A DNA stretch of 61,072 nucleotides from Lachnospiraceae bacterium UBA6987 (lineage in GTDB: Bacteria > Bacillota > Clostridia > Lachnospirales > Lachnospiraceae): positions 1 through 61,072 of the forward strand of contig DJYD01000035.1 of assembly GCA_002449955.1 (NCBI GenBank), read 5' to 3'. Both the position numbers and the translations under genes were made by a program. Of this stretch, positions 1 to 8,793 are shown one piece after another. How positions within the stretch are numbered: the first letter of the stretch is position 1; the number at the start of each line of letters is the position of its first letter. The notes beneath the pieces were generated by a model. That model searched no databases and had not been told where the DNA came from. It saw only the letters and a program-made list of their open reading frames with translations.

Positions 1-53
1 GTCCAGGAAACTGGGTACATATCAAAACCGGGTCGTTTTCTTTGACAGCTGTT

Positions 54-1424
54 TTATTCTTTATGGATTGCCTGAATGGCTTCTCTGAGATCGGCGACGC
101 CGATCAGACGCATGCCCTTTGCGGCAATATCCGGGCGCAGAGCGCTCTTTGGAAGAATCGCCGTCGAAAACCCAAGCCTTGCCGCTTCCTGCAGCCGTTC
201 TTTCATCATTGGGACGCTGCGGATCTCGCCGGAGAGTCCGACTTCACCAAATACAACCGTATCACCGCCGATCGGGAGATCCCGGTAGCTGGAATACATG
301 GCGAGAACAACCGCAAGATCAACGGATGGATCATTCAGCTTTAAACCGCCGGTGATGTTGACATAGGCATCGCAGTCACTTAAAGAAAGACCAAGTCTTT
401 TTTCCATCACCGCAAGAAGAAGAGCCACCCGGTTGTAATCGATACCGGCTGCCGTTCTGCGGCCCATGCCGTAGTTAGTCCGGGAAAGCAATGCCTGCAC
501 TTCAAGCAGAAGAGGACGCGTTCCCTCCATGATACCGGTGATGACGGATCCGGAGGTGTTCTCCGGTCTTCCGCTCAGCATAAAAGCCGAAGGGTTGGGG
601 ACTTCCATTAGGCCTGCTGCCGTCATTTCGAAAACGCCGATTTCTCCGGTTGCACCGAAGCGGTTCTTCACGGCGCGAAGGATGCGGTAGCTGGCGTGCC
701 TGTCCCCTTCGAAATAGAGCACAGTGTCAACCATATGCTCCAGAAGGCGCGGCCCGGCGACGGTACCGTCTTTGGTGACGTGACCGATAATGAAAATGCT
801 GATATTCAGACTTTTAGCGAGAGTCAGCAGGAGACCTGTACATTCCCGGACCTGTGCGGGACTGCCGGGCGCCGAGGCAATATCGCTGCGAGCCATGGTC
901 TGAATGGAATCGATGACAACGGCTTCCGGCTTTTCTTCGCGCAGAACTTCCTCAATTCGGTCAAGGTCGGTATCACACAGGAAGGAGATATCACCTTCAA
1001 ACGTACCGATGCGGTCAGCTCTCAGCTTCAGCTGCCGCAGTGATTCTTCACCGGAAATGTAAAGCACCTTGTGGCCCTGCAGCGCCAGATTTCTGAAAAC
1101 CTGCAGCAGAAGCGTGGACTTGCCGATGCCTGGATCCCCGCCGGTCAGGATGAGTGAGCCGGGGAGTATTCCGCCGCCAAGAACGCGGTCCAGTTCTTCC
1201 GAACCCGTTCCGATACGCGGAGCATTTTCCGTGGAGATTTCTTCAAGACGGCGTGGAATGGCTTTTCCGCCCATCCGCATTGTCCCGGCAGCAGAGCGTT
1301 TATTTTCCTTCGGTGCCTCGACCATGCTGTTGTATGCGTGGCAGGACGGACACATGCCGTACCATTTCGCCGATTCATAGCCGCATTCTTTGCAGAAAAA
1401 TGCGGTGGTTTTATCTTTTGCCAT
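54..1424 (-). CDS. radA: DNA repair protein RadA
   Basis: RadA is a RecA-like ATPase that promotes branch migration and processing of recombination intermediates. Visible in order: a four-cysteine zinc finger (Cys11, 14, 25, 28), a Walker A motif GGDPGIGKST at about residues 95-104, the RadA-specific KNRFG motif near residue 255, and a C-terminal Lon-protease-like domain. The 456 aa length is normal for the family. The ATG lies 2 bases after the clpC stop codon and its ribosome binding site (AAAGGA) is inside the clpC end, so the two genes are co-transcribed, an arrangement common in Firmicutes. The gene is complete; no terminator is visible in the 53 bases left of its stop codon. Confidence 0.97.
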   Translation of the reverse strand: MAKDKTTAFFCKECGYESAKWYGMCPSCHAYNSMVEAPKENKRSAAGTMRMGGKAIPRRLEEISTENAPRIGTGSEELDRVLGGGILPGSLILTGGDPGIGKSTLLLQVFRNLALQGHKVLYISGEESLRQLKLRADRIGTFEGDISFLCDTDLDRIEEVLREEKPEAVVIDSIQTMARSDIASAPGSPAQVRECTGLLLTLAKSLNISIFIIGHVTKDGTVAGPRLLEHMVDTVLYFEGDRHASYRILRAVKNRFGATGEIGVFEMTAAGLMEVPNPSAFMLSGRPENTSGSVITGIMEGTRPLLLEVQALLSRTNYGMGRRTAAGIDYNRVALLLAVMEKRLGLSLSDCDAYVNITGGLKLNDPSVDLAVVLAMYSSYRDLPIGGDTVVFGEVGLSGEIRSVPMMKERLQEAARLGFSTAILPKSALRPDIAAKGMRLIGVADLREAIQAIHKE

Positions 1425-1426
1425 AC

Positions 1427-3715
1427 TTATTCCTTTGCGGAGCAGAGTGTGATCCGGCCATCTTTAACGGAGATGGTCACGGTATCGCTGTCCTGGACGC
1501 TTCCTCGGAGAATCTCTTCGGCAAGAAGGTCCTCAATTTCACTTTGCAGCAGCCGCTTCAGCGGACGCGCGCCGTATTTCGGCTGGTAGCCTTTGCTGAT
1601 CAGGTAATTTCTTGCTTCTTCTGTCAGTCTGATGGACAAACGATGCGTTTCGGACAAACGCTTTTCAATATCTTTCAGCTGCAGATCAAGAATACGGCTG
1701 ATATCGTCCCGGCTTAAAGAATGGAAGACGATGATCTCGTCAATACGGTTGATGAACTCGGGCCTGAACAGCCTGCGGACTTCCTCCATGACGTGATCCT
1801 TCATCCGTTTGTAATCGGCGGCTTCATTATTTTCCGCGGAAAAACCAAGGGCTTTCGGTTCTACGATCCGCTCTGCTCCGGCATTGGATGTCATGATAAT
1901 GATGGTATTTTTAAAGTCAATGGTTTTTCCCTGCGCATCGGTCAGACGGCCTTCATCCAGAATCTGCAGCAGAATATGGAACACATCGGGGTGGGCCTTT
2001 TCGATCTCATCAAACAGGATGACACTGTAGGGATGCCGCCGCACTTTTTCGGAGAGCTGTCCGCCTTCTTCAAAGCCGACATAACCGGGCGGAGACCCGA
2101 TGATCTTGGACACGCTGTGCTTTTCCATGTATTCAGACATGTCAATACGGATAAGCGAAGCCTCATCGCCGAATAAGGACGCGGTCAGCGCTTTGGTCAG
2201 CTCTGTCTTGCCGACACCGGTGGGACCAAGGAAAAGGAATGAACCGATAGGCCGGCGCGGGTCCTTAAGACCTACACGGCTGCGGCGTATCGCTTTGGCG
2301 AGCGCCGATATCGCCTCCTCCTGGCCGATAACGCGTTTGTGCAGATCGCCTTCCAGATCGAGAAGACGGACTTCCTCCTCTTTGGAGAGCTGCTCGAGCG
2401 GGATGCCTGTCCACAGAGAAACCGTCCCCGCAATATCTTCCTTTGTAACAGAAATCGTATCAGGATTCGCTGCAGCCAGTCTTGCGCCGGCGCAGGCTTC
2501 GTCGATCAGATCCAGCGCTTTCTCAGGCCAGGTGCGGTCCGTAATATAGCGTTTGGAGAGTGCGACAGCGCTCTGCAGCGCTTCTTCTTCGATCGTGACG
2601 CCGTGGTGACGCTCAAAAAGACCTTTGCGGCCATGCAGAATAGCGAGTGTTTCTTCTTCGTCCGGCGCTTCGACAAGCACGCTTTGGAAACGGCGTTTCA
2701 AAGCCGCATCCTTCTCAATGTGTTTCTTGTATTCATCGAGCGTGGTGGCCCCGATGATCTGAACCTCTCCGCGGGAAAGCGCCGGCTTGAGAATATTGGC
2801 GGCATCAAGACTGCCTTCTGCCCCGCCGGCTCCGATCAGCGTATGGAATTCATCAATAAACAGGAGGATCTCCGGATGGGCATACAGCTCATCAAGGATC
2901 GTCTTCATACGCTCCTCAAATTCACCGCGGTATTTCGTTCCGGCTACAACAGAAGCAAGATCAAGGGCAAGAAGTCTGCGGTCTTTCAGAAATGCAGGGA
3001 CATTTCCGCTTGTGATGCGTTCTGCAAGCGCTTCGACAAGGGCGGTTTTGCCGACACCGGGTTCGCCGATCAGGCAGGGATTGTTCTTGGTCTTGCGGCA
3101 AAGGATCTGCATCACGCGCCGCAGCTCCTTATCTCTGCCGATTACCGGGTCAAGCTTGCCGGAAGAGGCAAGCAGTGTAAGATCTCGGGTGTATTTCGAT
3201 ACCGTTTCCGTGCCGCTTACGGGCTGAGAGAGCAGATCCATCAGAGCTAAACGGTCATCCCCCATGGAATCCAGCAGACTTTCTTCCAGTTCCATGGGAT
3301 CCGCTCCAAGCGCATAGATCACTTTGGAGGCGATACCGTCCGTATCATGTAAAAGCGCAATGAAAAGATGCTCAGTGCCGACGGCCTGAGCGCCTATCTC
3401 ATGACAAAGGTCTCTTGCGTCTTCAAGAATCAGATCCAGAAGCGGCGTGTGGGGAAGATGCGTTTTCTTTTTTACAGGCGTTTCAGCATCTGCGGAAAAA
3501 TGTTCACCGAGCATTCTGCCAAGGATTTCACAGGCTTTTTCACGGGTGAGCGACTTAAGCTTTAATACTTCGCAGGGCAGGCAGGGCACGTCAAAAAAAG
3601 CCAAAAGCAAATGCTCCGTGCCCGTGGCACTCATCTGGTATTCTCTGGCGATGGCTTCTGCTTTGGCAAGAACCTTTTCCGCTGCGGGAGTAAAGGGAAT
3701 ACTGTAGGCAGGCAT
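1427..3715 (-). CDS. clpC: ClpC/ClpA-type AAA+ unfoldase lacking the middle domain
   Basis: Hexameric Hsp100 unfoldase that feeds substrates to ClpP. It has an N-terminal Clp_N double repeat (about 1-150), a first AAA+ module with GEPGVGKTA near 217 and a second with GPTGVGKTE near 497, and ends at 762 aa. The first AAA+ module (ending DLIDEACAGARLA) runs directly into VTKEDIAGTVSLWTGIP, so the coiled-coil middle domain with UVR motif found in Bacillus ClpC (about 810 aa) is absent; the architecture resembles ClpA. A ClpP-docking loop of the LGF type (ALGFSAE) is present, so ClpP partnership is likely. No ctsR, mcsA or mcsB lies nearby. AGGAG precedes the ATG. The choice between ClpC and ClpA naming is open. 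Confidence 0.92.
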   Translation of the reverse strand: MPAYSIPFTPAAEKVLAKAEAIAREYQMSATGTEHLLLAFFDVPCLPCEVLKLKSLTREKACEILGRMLGEHFSADAETPVKKKTHLPHTPLLDLILEDARDLCHEIGAQAVGTEHLFIALLHDTDGIASKVIYALGADPMELEESLLDSMGDDRLALMDLLSQPVSGTETVSKYTRDLTLLASSGKLDPVIGRDKELRRVMQILCRKTKNNPCLIGEPGVGKTALVEALAERITSGNVPAFLKDRRLLALDLASVVAGTKYRGEFEERMKTILDELYAHPEILLFIDEFHTLIGAGGAEGSLDAANILKPALSRGEVQIIGATTLDEYKKHIEKDAALKRRFQSVLVEAPDEEETLAILHGRKGLFERHHGVTIEEEALQSAVALSKRYITDRTWPEKALDLIDEACAGARLAAANPDTISVTKEDIAGTVSLWTGIPLEQLSKEEEVRLLDLEGDLHKRVIGQEEAISALAKAIRRSRVGLKDPRRPIGSFLFLGPTGVGKTELTKALTASLFGDEASLIRIDMSEYMEKHSVSKIIGSPPGYVGFEEGGQLSEKVRRHPYSVILFDEIEKAHPDVFHILLQILDEGRLTDAQGKTIDFKNTIIIMTSNAGAERIVEPKALGFSAENNEAADYKRMKDHVMEEVRRLFRPEFINRIDEIIVFHSLSRDDISRILDLQLKDIEKRLSETHRLSIRLTEEARNYLISKGYQPKYGARPLKRLLQSEIEDLLAEEILRGSVQDSDTVTISVKDGRITLCSAKE

Positions 3716-3762
3716 AATATCTCCTGATGATGATTGAATTAAGGCAGCTAACTGCCGCTTTC

Positions 3763-3791
3763 ATTTTACAACAATTATTTTCCGATAGCAA
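3763..3791 (-). promoter_or_regulatory. Promoter of clpC-radA
   Basis: Read on the minus strand: -35 TTGCTA (3786-3791), 17-base spacer, -10 TAAAAT (3763-3768). The 5' leader that follows contains an inverted repeat GGCAG-TTAG-CTGCC (3743-3756) that could be an operator or leader hairpin. No CtsR heptad repeat or CIRCE element was seen. Confidence 0.6.
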
Positions 3792-3814
3792 GAAAGGCGG
3801 AGCAAAAACAATAT

Positions 3815-3828
3815 GCAGACCGGTCTGC
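3815..3828. repeat. Perfect 14-bp palindrome between divergent genes
   Basis: GCAGACCGGTCTGC is exactly self-complementary. It lies between the divergent clpC and binding-protein promoters, upstream of both -35 boxes, with an A-rich tract on one side and five T on the other. It could be a regulator site or a short bidirectional hairpin; its position suggests an operator. No known consensus was matched. Confidence 0.5.
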
Positions 3829-3861
3829 TTTTTCGCTAAGCGTTAAGAAATTATAAAAAAC

Positions 3862-3891
3862 TTGACGCGCGCAGGGGAAAAAGGGTAAACT
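3862..3891 (+). promoter_or_regulatory. Promoter of the binding-protein gene
   Basis: -35 TTGACG (3862-3867), 18-base spacer, -10 TAAACT (3886-3891). The predicted transcription start falls at about 3898-3900, at the edge of a 16-bp palindrome. Confidence 0.65.
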
Positions 3892-3899
3892 AACATGAA

Positions 3900-3915
3900 C
3901 CGGAAATATTTCCGG
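3900..3915. repeat. Perfect 16-bp palindrome at transcription start (operator candidate)
   Basis: CCGGAAATATTTCCGG is exactly self-complementary and begins 9 bases after the -10 box of the binding-protein promoter, where a bound repressor would block initiation or early elongation. No regulator is encoded beside it. I do not recognise the consensus. Confidence 0.55.
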
Positions 3916-3944
3916 CTGACTTATAATGGTATTGGGGGCTCCCG

Positions 3945-6425
3945 ATGAAAAATAGATGGACTAAAATCGCTGTAATCATAGCTTCGATTCTGGCAGTGCT
4001 TCTTCTGACGGCATTTGTACTTGTTGTGGTGCGGGGCGGAGAACTTGCCGGTATTTTTGATCTTAATAAAATCTTCCACCGTGAAACAACACAGGCAGAG
4101 ACCTCCCAGGAAGCGACAACCCTGGAACCGATGACGGAAACGCCGGAAACATCGGAAACACCTGAGAGCAGTGAAGAAGTGCCTTCCACGGAGGGAAGCA
4201 CGGAACCTACGCCTGAACAGCTGCAAAAGACACTGAATATCGGTGTAGGAGAATTGCAGGGGCAGTATGTGCAGCTGTATGCCACTGCGGACGGAGATAA
4301 AGTTGTCAACAAACTGACGCAGGTGAATCTGCTGACGCTTGACCGCAGCGGCAACATCCTTTATCATAGCGGCAATCTGGAAAAAGCCGTTTACAACGGG
4401 ACAGAATATGCCTACCACGGTATCGCCGATATCGATGTGGAGTATGATAAAGAATCAGACATCACCACGTATACGATCAAACTGAGAAAAGGCCTTGCCT
4501 TCAGTGACGGTACGCCGCTTACGGCAGATGACCTCGTCTTCAACTATTATGTGCGCCTGGAACCGGACTATGCCGGTGAAGGAAAGCTCAGACAGTACAA
4601 TATCGTCGGCCTGCAGAATTATTACTATAATAATTCAATGGCAGAAGATCAGAACGTGACCGCGAAAGAAGTTGATGCGGAACTGGAGTCACCCGGTGAA
4701 GCCGTTTCGGCTTATATCCACAATTTGATCTTAGAAACACTGCAGGCGGAGGCCAAACAAAGTGAAGCCATCTGGAAAACATACCAGAGCTACGGCTACG
4801 GCAACAGTGCACAGGAATTCTTCTACAAAATATACGGGCTTGATCTGAATTACAATCTGCTTGACAAGGATATGGATACGGTATGCCGGGAAGTGGCAGA
4901 GTCCTATGGCCTGGATTACCGTAAGCTTGCGGAAAACTACGCTGTGGATGAAACCTATTTTGACGATCAGATCCGCGGCTATGTACGGGAAACGCTTTTG
5001 CTGCAGAAGATACAGGCGTCCGACGGGGAACCGGTTGATTATATCAGCGGGATCATTCGTCTCGGTGACAATATGCTGAAACTGAAGGTCTACGGCAACG
5101 ATGAAAAGGCGGCTTATGACCTGCTTGACATCGATGTTCTGCCGCTGCATTATTACGGTGATCTGTCTCTGTACAATTATAATGCCCACCAGTTCGGCTT
5201 TGTCCCCGGTGAGTTTTCCATTCCGGAGGAAAAACTGGCTGCACCGTTCGGGGCTGGTCCTTATGTCTTTGCTTACGGCAGTGATGACAGCGTCACCTTT
5301 ACCCGCAATGATCTTTATTATCAGGGTGAAGCCGGTGCGGAATACGTCAATGTGCGCTGCCACTATGGTGAGGGCCTTGGCTATGTGTCAGAAGGCGTTA
5401 TCGATGTGGCGGAGATCCCCGGCAATAAAACCAATTATGACACGATTTGCAAGCAGAATGCCAATAAGGAAATCGTGGGAGATGCACTCGTTGCCCATGA
5501 AGTCAATGTCCTCGGCTATGCGTATATCGGCATTAATGCGAATAATGTGAATGTAGGCGGTGATCCGGATTCCGAAGCCTCCAGAAACCTGCGCAAAGGT
5601 CTGGCAACAGCCCTTTCTGCCTTCCGGGATGTGGCTTATAACGAATATTTCGGCAATTCGATCAGCCTGATCGATTATCCGGTTTCCGATTTCTACGGCA
5701 TCGCGCCGGCCAAAAATGAACCGACCTACAAGACGGCTTACAGCACGACCGTAAAAGGGAAAGAGATCTACTCCAAAGATCTGGATATCACGGACCGTTT
5801 TTACAAAGTGGTTGACGCCGTCAGGGATTATTTCAAAAAAGCCGGGTACACCTTTGACAAGGGCGGAAAACTTAAGGCAGCTCCGGACGGCGGAGCGGTT
5901 TTGTTCGGCGTCTCGATCTGCAGCGATGAATATTCCTTCACCGTTTTTCCGTCCTATGAGGTGCTGACCTACGCCAAGAGCGTGCTGTTTGAGATCGGGA
6001 TTTCACTGGATATTCGTTATATTCCGAATGAAGAAAGCATGCTTGTTGCGCTTTATACCGGAACCTGCGATCTGTGGTGCGCATCCTGGTTTACCGGAGT
6101 GGATCCGGAGTTTGCCGAGCACTATCAGGGAACAGGCCGAACCGAGGGGATGGTTCCCAATATCTACGGAATCTCTGACAAAAAGATCGATAAGCTTCTG
6201 CTTCAGATCCAGGAAGAAAGCGACCCCGCCGCCAAGCTGAAGCTGCAGCGCAGTCTGATGGAACTCGTCCGTGAATGGGCAGTGGAAATCCCCTGCTATC
6301 AGCTCAACAATTATTATGTCTATAATGCGAACACCCTGAAGGTTGACAGTATCCCGAAGGATCTGACAGTTTACCACAGCTGGCTGGATGAAATCATCAA
6401 TCTGGAGGTGGGCGACCGTGAATAG
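3945..6425 (+). CDS. Membrane-anchored family 5 solute-binding protein (peptide type)
   Basis: An 826 aa extracytoplasmic protein resembling OppA/SBP family 5 proteins, which deliver peptides or similar solutes to ABC permeases. A single N-terminal transmembrane helix (about 8-30) is followed by a Thr/Glu-rich linker (about 45-90) and the binding domain. The family signature region is visible as RKGLAFSDGTPLTADDLVFNY near 185. There is no lipobox cysteine, so anchoring appears to be by the helix, not by lipid. No permease or ATPase genes are adjacent; the next genes are unrelated. Between the two lobes there is an unusually long Tyr-rich insert (about 225-360). The ribosome binding site is GGGGG at 3934-3938. 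The substrate is unknown, and loss of transport in favour of sensing is possible. Confidence 0.85.
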   Translation: MKNRWTKIAVIIASILAVLLLTAFVLVVVRGGELAGIFDLNKIFHRETTQAETSQEATTLEPMTETPETSETPESSEEVPSTEGSTEPTPEQLQKTLNIGVGELQGQYVQLYATADGDKVVNKLTQVNLLTLDRSGNILYHSGNLEKAVYNGTEYAYHGIADIDVEYDKESDITTYTIKLRKGLAFSDGTPLTADDLVFNYYVRLEPDYAGEGKLRQYNIVGLQNYYYNNSMAEDQNVTAKEVDAELESPGEAVSAYIHNLILETLQAEAKQSEAIWKTYQSYGYGNSAQEFFYKIYGLDLNYNLLDKDMDTVCREVAESYGLDYRKLAENYAVDETYFDDQIRGYVRETLLLQKIQASDGEPVDYISGIIRLGDNMLKLKVYGNDEKAAYDLLDIDVLPLHYYGDLSLYNYNAHQFGFVPGEFSIPEEKLAAPFGAGPYVFAYGSDDSVTFTRNDLYYQGEAGAEYVNVRCHYGEGLGYVSEGVIDVAEIPGNKTNYDTICKQNANKEIVGDALVAHEVNVLGYAYIGINANNVNVGGDPDSEASRNLRKGLATALSAFRDVAYNEYFGNSISLIDYPVSDFYGIAPAKNEPTYKTAYSTTVKGKEIYSKDLDITDRFYKVVDAVRDYFKKAGYTFDKGGKLKAAPDGGAVLFGVSICSDEYSFTVFPSYEVLTYAKSVLFEIGISLDIRYIPNEESMLVALYTGTCDLWCASWFTGVDPEFAEHYQGTGRTEGMVPNIYGISDKKIDKLLLQIQEESDPAAKLKLQRSLMELVREWAVEIPCYQLNNYYVYNANTLKVDSIPKDLTVYHSWLDEIINLEVGDRE

Positions 6426-6999
6426 CAGCTTTTTTGCTATGATAAGCCGCATGAAATATATTGACCGCTGGGCGCTCATGCGAAACACCCGCAGTGAAAA
6501 CATCAGTGAACACTCTCAGGAAGTCGCGGTGCTCGCTCACGCCTTATGTGTGATCGGCAATAAGCGGTTGGGGAAATCATTGAATGCAGACCGGGCTGCG
6601 GTCATTGCGCTGTATCATGACGCAGCAGAGATCATTACCGGTGATATGCCGACGCCTGTGAAGTATTACGACACGGCGATCCGGGAAGCCTACCGCCGCA
6701 TTGAAGATGATGCCGCCTGCAAACTGCTGCAGCTCCTTCCGGATGATCTGCGGGAGGAATTTGAACGGGTTTTGCTTCCTGAACAAACGGAGGATGGCTA
6801 CCTTTTGCTGCTGATCAAGGCGGCAGATAAGCTTTCAGCGCTGATCAAATGCCTGGAAGAGGAAAAGGCAGGCAACCGGGAATTTGTTAAGGCTGAAAAG
6901 GCCGCGCGGGATAAGCTGGTACTCATGAAACTTCCGGAAGTGGATATTTTCCTCGAAGAGTTCATTCCCGCTTATGCATGTACGCTTGACGAATTGTGA
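6418..6999 (+). CDS. yfbR: 5'-deoxynucleotidase, YfbR family (HD hydrolase)
   Basis: HD-superfamily phosphohydrolase of the YfbR type, which dephosphorylates deoxyribonucleoside 5'-monophosphates in dNTP homeostasis. The GTG at 6418 is chosen because GGAGGTG (6404-6410) stands at the right distance and the resulting N-terminus (MNSSFFAMISRMKYIDRW) matches the start of E. coli YfbR; a longer ATG form beginning at 6388 has no comparable site. Metal-binding signatures are visible: HSQEV near residue 32, YHDAAEIITGDMPTPVKYY near 66-84 and a late Asp in LLIKAADKLSAL. It is 193 aa, close to the family size. The start overlaps the binding-protein stop by 8 bases, suggesting translational coupling. 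Confidence 0.9.
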   Translation: MNSSFFAMISRMKYIDRWALMRNTRSENISEHSQEVAVLAHALCVIGNKRLGKSLNADRAAVIALYHDAAEIITGDMPTPVKYYDTAIREAYRRIEDDAACKLLQLLPDDLREEFERVLLPEQTEDGYLLLLIKAADKLSALIKCLEEEKAGNREFVKAEKAARDKLVLMKLPEVDIFLEEFIPAYACTLDEL

Positions 7000-7006
7000 G
7001 GCAGAC

Positions 7007-7321
7007 ATGAAAAAAGGAAAATCAGGCGGCATTCTTCGGTCGATGAGCTATATGACCGCCTCTCTAATACTGTTTATCGCGGCTGTTGTGATTACAGCCT
7101 ATCTGATGATCAGAGCGGTCGTCAGCGGAGGAAGTCTTACGGCGCTCGAAGGGATTCTGGGGATCATTGCCCTGCTGTTTTCCGTATCCGGATTCGTTGT
7201 GCCTCTCTACGGTCATTTTATCGTACGGATAGACAGTAAAGCGGACTGGCGAATCGGTGCCGCCTTAAACGGCATTTTGATGCTGTTTCTTGTTTTTCTG
7301 TATTTTTTAGGGATACAATGA
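7007..7321 (+). CDS. Small membrane protein, DUF6142-like
   Basis: 104 aa, with a short basic cytoplasmic N-terminus (MKKGKSGG) and three hydrophobic segments (about 14-37, 43-65 and 80-102). The ATG at 7007 is preferred over the in-frame 6974 ATG inside yfbR because GTGAGG precedes it and the upstream residues are hydrophilic. It resembles the DUF6142 proteins of Lachnospiraceae in layout, but this is recognition by pattern only. No function is known. It starts 7 bases after yfbR and is probably the last gene of that unit. Confidence 0.6.
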   Translation: MKKGKSGGILRSMSYMTASLILFIAAVVITAYLMIRAVVSGGSLTALEGILGIIALLFSVSGFVVPLYGHFIVRIDSKADWRIGAALNGILMLFLVFLYFLGIQ

Positions 7322-7326
7322 GAATG

Positions 7327-7346
7327 TCCGTTTCTCTTTAAACGGA
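7327..7346 (+). terminator. Weak hairpin after the yfbR unit
   Basis: TCCGTTT (7327-7333) pairs perfectly with AAACGGA (7340-7346) around a 6-base loop, five bases after the membrane-protein stop. There is no T tract after it, so termination would be inefficient; it could also be a regulatory hairpin upstream of the plsX promoter. Confidence 0.35.
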
Positions 7347-7359
7347 ACGATAAAAAGGC

Positions 7360-7387
7360 TTGATTTCATGGGAAATCTGTGTATAGT
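7360..7387 (+). promoter_or_regulatory. Promoter of plsX-acpP
   Basis: -35 TTGATT (7360-7365), 16-base spacer, -10 TATAGT (7382-7387), 39 bases before the plsX ATG. No FapR-type operator was recognised. Confidence 0.6.
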
Positions 7388-7425
7388 AGGTTTGGAACCG
7401 CTGTTTGCGGCAAAGAGGTGAAGAA

Positions 7426-8439
7426 ATGGCTGAACGGGTACGCGTAGCGTTAGATGCCATGGGCGGCGATAATGCCCCGGGAGAACAGATCAAGGGCGCA
7501 GTTGAATCCCTCAAGCTGACCGACAACGTACAGGTCATCCTGGTCGGACAGGAAGAGGTGATTCGCCGTGAACTGGAAAAGTATGAATATGATAAAGATC
7601 GGATCCAGATCCGAAATGCGACGGAAGTGATCGAAACGGGTGAACCGCCCGTAAATGCTATCCGTAAGAAGAAGGATTCCTCCATCGTTGTAGCGGAAAA
7701 GATGATCCGGGCCGGCGAAGCAGACGCTTTTGTGTCTTCCGGGTCCACCGGCGCCGTTCTTGCAGGCGGACAGCTCCTTGTCGGACGCATCAAAGGCGTT
7801 GAACGCGCAGCGCTTGGCATTCTGATGCCGACGCTCTCCGGGATTTCCCTGATGATCGACTGCGGCGCCAATGTGGATGCAAGACCGGAACACATGGTGC
7901 AGTTCGCGAAGATGGGGACGATCTACTACAGAGAAATGATCGGCAAGCAGTCCCCGACCGTCGGGCTGATCAATATCGGCGTGGAAGAGGATAAAGGCAA
8001 CGCACTCACAAAGGCAACCTATCCCTTGCTCAAGGAATGTGCGGGCATCAACTTCATCGGCAATGTAGAGCCGAGAGAGGTCCCTAACGGAGCCGCTGAC
8101 ATTTATGTCACCGAGGCATTTGCCGGCAATTCCATCCTCAAAACTTACGAGGGGACAGCCGGTGCGATGATGAAGCTTATCAAAGGAAGCTTCATGAAGA
8201 ATCTGAAGTCAAAGCTCGGCGCTTTGCTGGTAAAGGATTCCCTGAAAGAAACTTTTAAGATCATGGATGCGACAGAATATGGCGGCGCACCGATGCTCGG
8301 TCTGAACGGCCTGGTTTGCAAAACACACGGCAACGCCAGCTACAAAGAAGTCAGTCATGCCATTCTCCAGAGTGTCAATTTCACAGAAAGACACCTGACC
8401 GATAAAATCCGGACAGCGATCCTGTCCGAAGAGGAGTAG
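7426..8439 (+). CDS. plsX: Phosphate acyltransferase PlsX
   Basis: PlsX converts acyl-ACP to acyl-phosphate, the acyl donor for PlsY in phosphatidic acid synthesis. The N-terminal signature VALDAMGGDNAPG is visible, followed by FVSSGSTGAVLAGG, SLMIDCGANVDARPEH and LINIGVEEDKGN, all family hallmarks. The ATG at 7426 follows AGAGGTG (7414-7420); an ATG 21 bases upstream is rejected because this ribosome binding site would lie inside the coding frame. At 337 aa it is full length. acpP starts 10 bases downstream, so enzyme and acyl carrier are made together. The rpmF gene often found before plsX is absent. Confidence 0.96.
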   Translation: MAERVRVALDAMGGDNAPGEQIKGAVESLKLTDNVQVILVGQEEVIRRELEKYEYDKDRIQIRNATEVIETGEPPVNAIRKKKDSSIVVAEKMIRAGEADAFVSSGSTGAVLAGGQLLVGRIKGVERAALGILMPTLSGISLMIDCGANVDARPEHMVQFAKMGTIYYREMIGKQSPTVGLINIGVEEDKGNALTKATYPLLKECAGINFIGNVEPREVPNGAADIYVTEAFAGNSILKTYEGTAGAMMKLIKGSFMKNLKSKLGALLVKDSLKETFKIMDATEYGGAPMLGLNGLVCKTHGNASYKEVSHAILQSVNFTERHLTDKIRTAILSEEE

Positions 8440-8449
8440 GAGGTTAATT

Positions 8450-8677
8450 ATGGAAAACGAAAAAATCAGAGACATTATTGCAGCGACACTGAACCTGGAT
8501 CCGGAAGAGATCACTCCCGAAAAGTCGTTTGCAGAAGATCTGGCTGCAGATTCCCTGGATCTTGCAGATATCATCATGACCATCGAAGATGAATTCGGTG
8601 TCACGATTCCGGATGAAGTCCTGGAAAAAGTCGTAACCGTGCAGGATGCCTATGATCTGGTCAAGACGATCGGCTGA
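8450..8677 (+). CDS. acpP: Acyl carrier protein
   Basis: Carrier of growing fatty acyl chains, 75 aa and strongly acidic. The phosphopantetheine attachment serine lies in the motif DSLDL (Ser at about residue 36). AGGAGG stands 9 bases before the ATG, consistent with high expression. It is co-transcribed with plsX and followed by a probable terminator. Confidence 0.97.
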   Translation: MENEKIRDIIAATLNLDPEEITPEKSFAEDLAADSLDLADIIMTIEDEFGVTIPDEVLEKVVTVQDAYDLVKTIG

Positions 8678-8707
8678 AAGAAAGATAATCTGATCGTTTT
8701 GTGCAAA

Positions 8708-8760
8708 CCGCACTCCGAAAAGGTCTTTTGACTGACTTTTTTCGGAGCTGCGGTGTTTTC
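8708..8760 (+). terminator. Terminator/hairpin between acpP and rnc
   Basis: CCGC-A-CTCCGAAAA (8709-8721) pairs with TTTTCGGAG-CT-GCGG (about 8739-8753), with TTTTC following. It probably attenuates transcription after acpP, with read-through or another promoter supplying rnc. Confidence 0.6.
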
Positions 8761-8793
8761 TGTATTTATCAGGACGTATTAAGGAGCCTTGTT

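Noticed and set aside
8708..8760. Small regulatory RNA between acpP and rnc
   Set aside because: No promoter of its own; a terminator explains the hairpin.
8701..8793. Upstream extension of rnc
   Set aside because: The extra codons lie in the terminator hairpin; AAGGAG marks the start at 8794.
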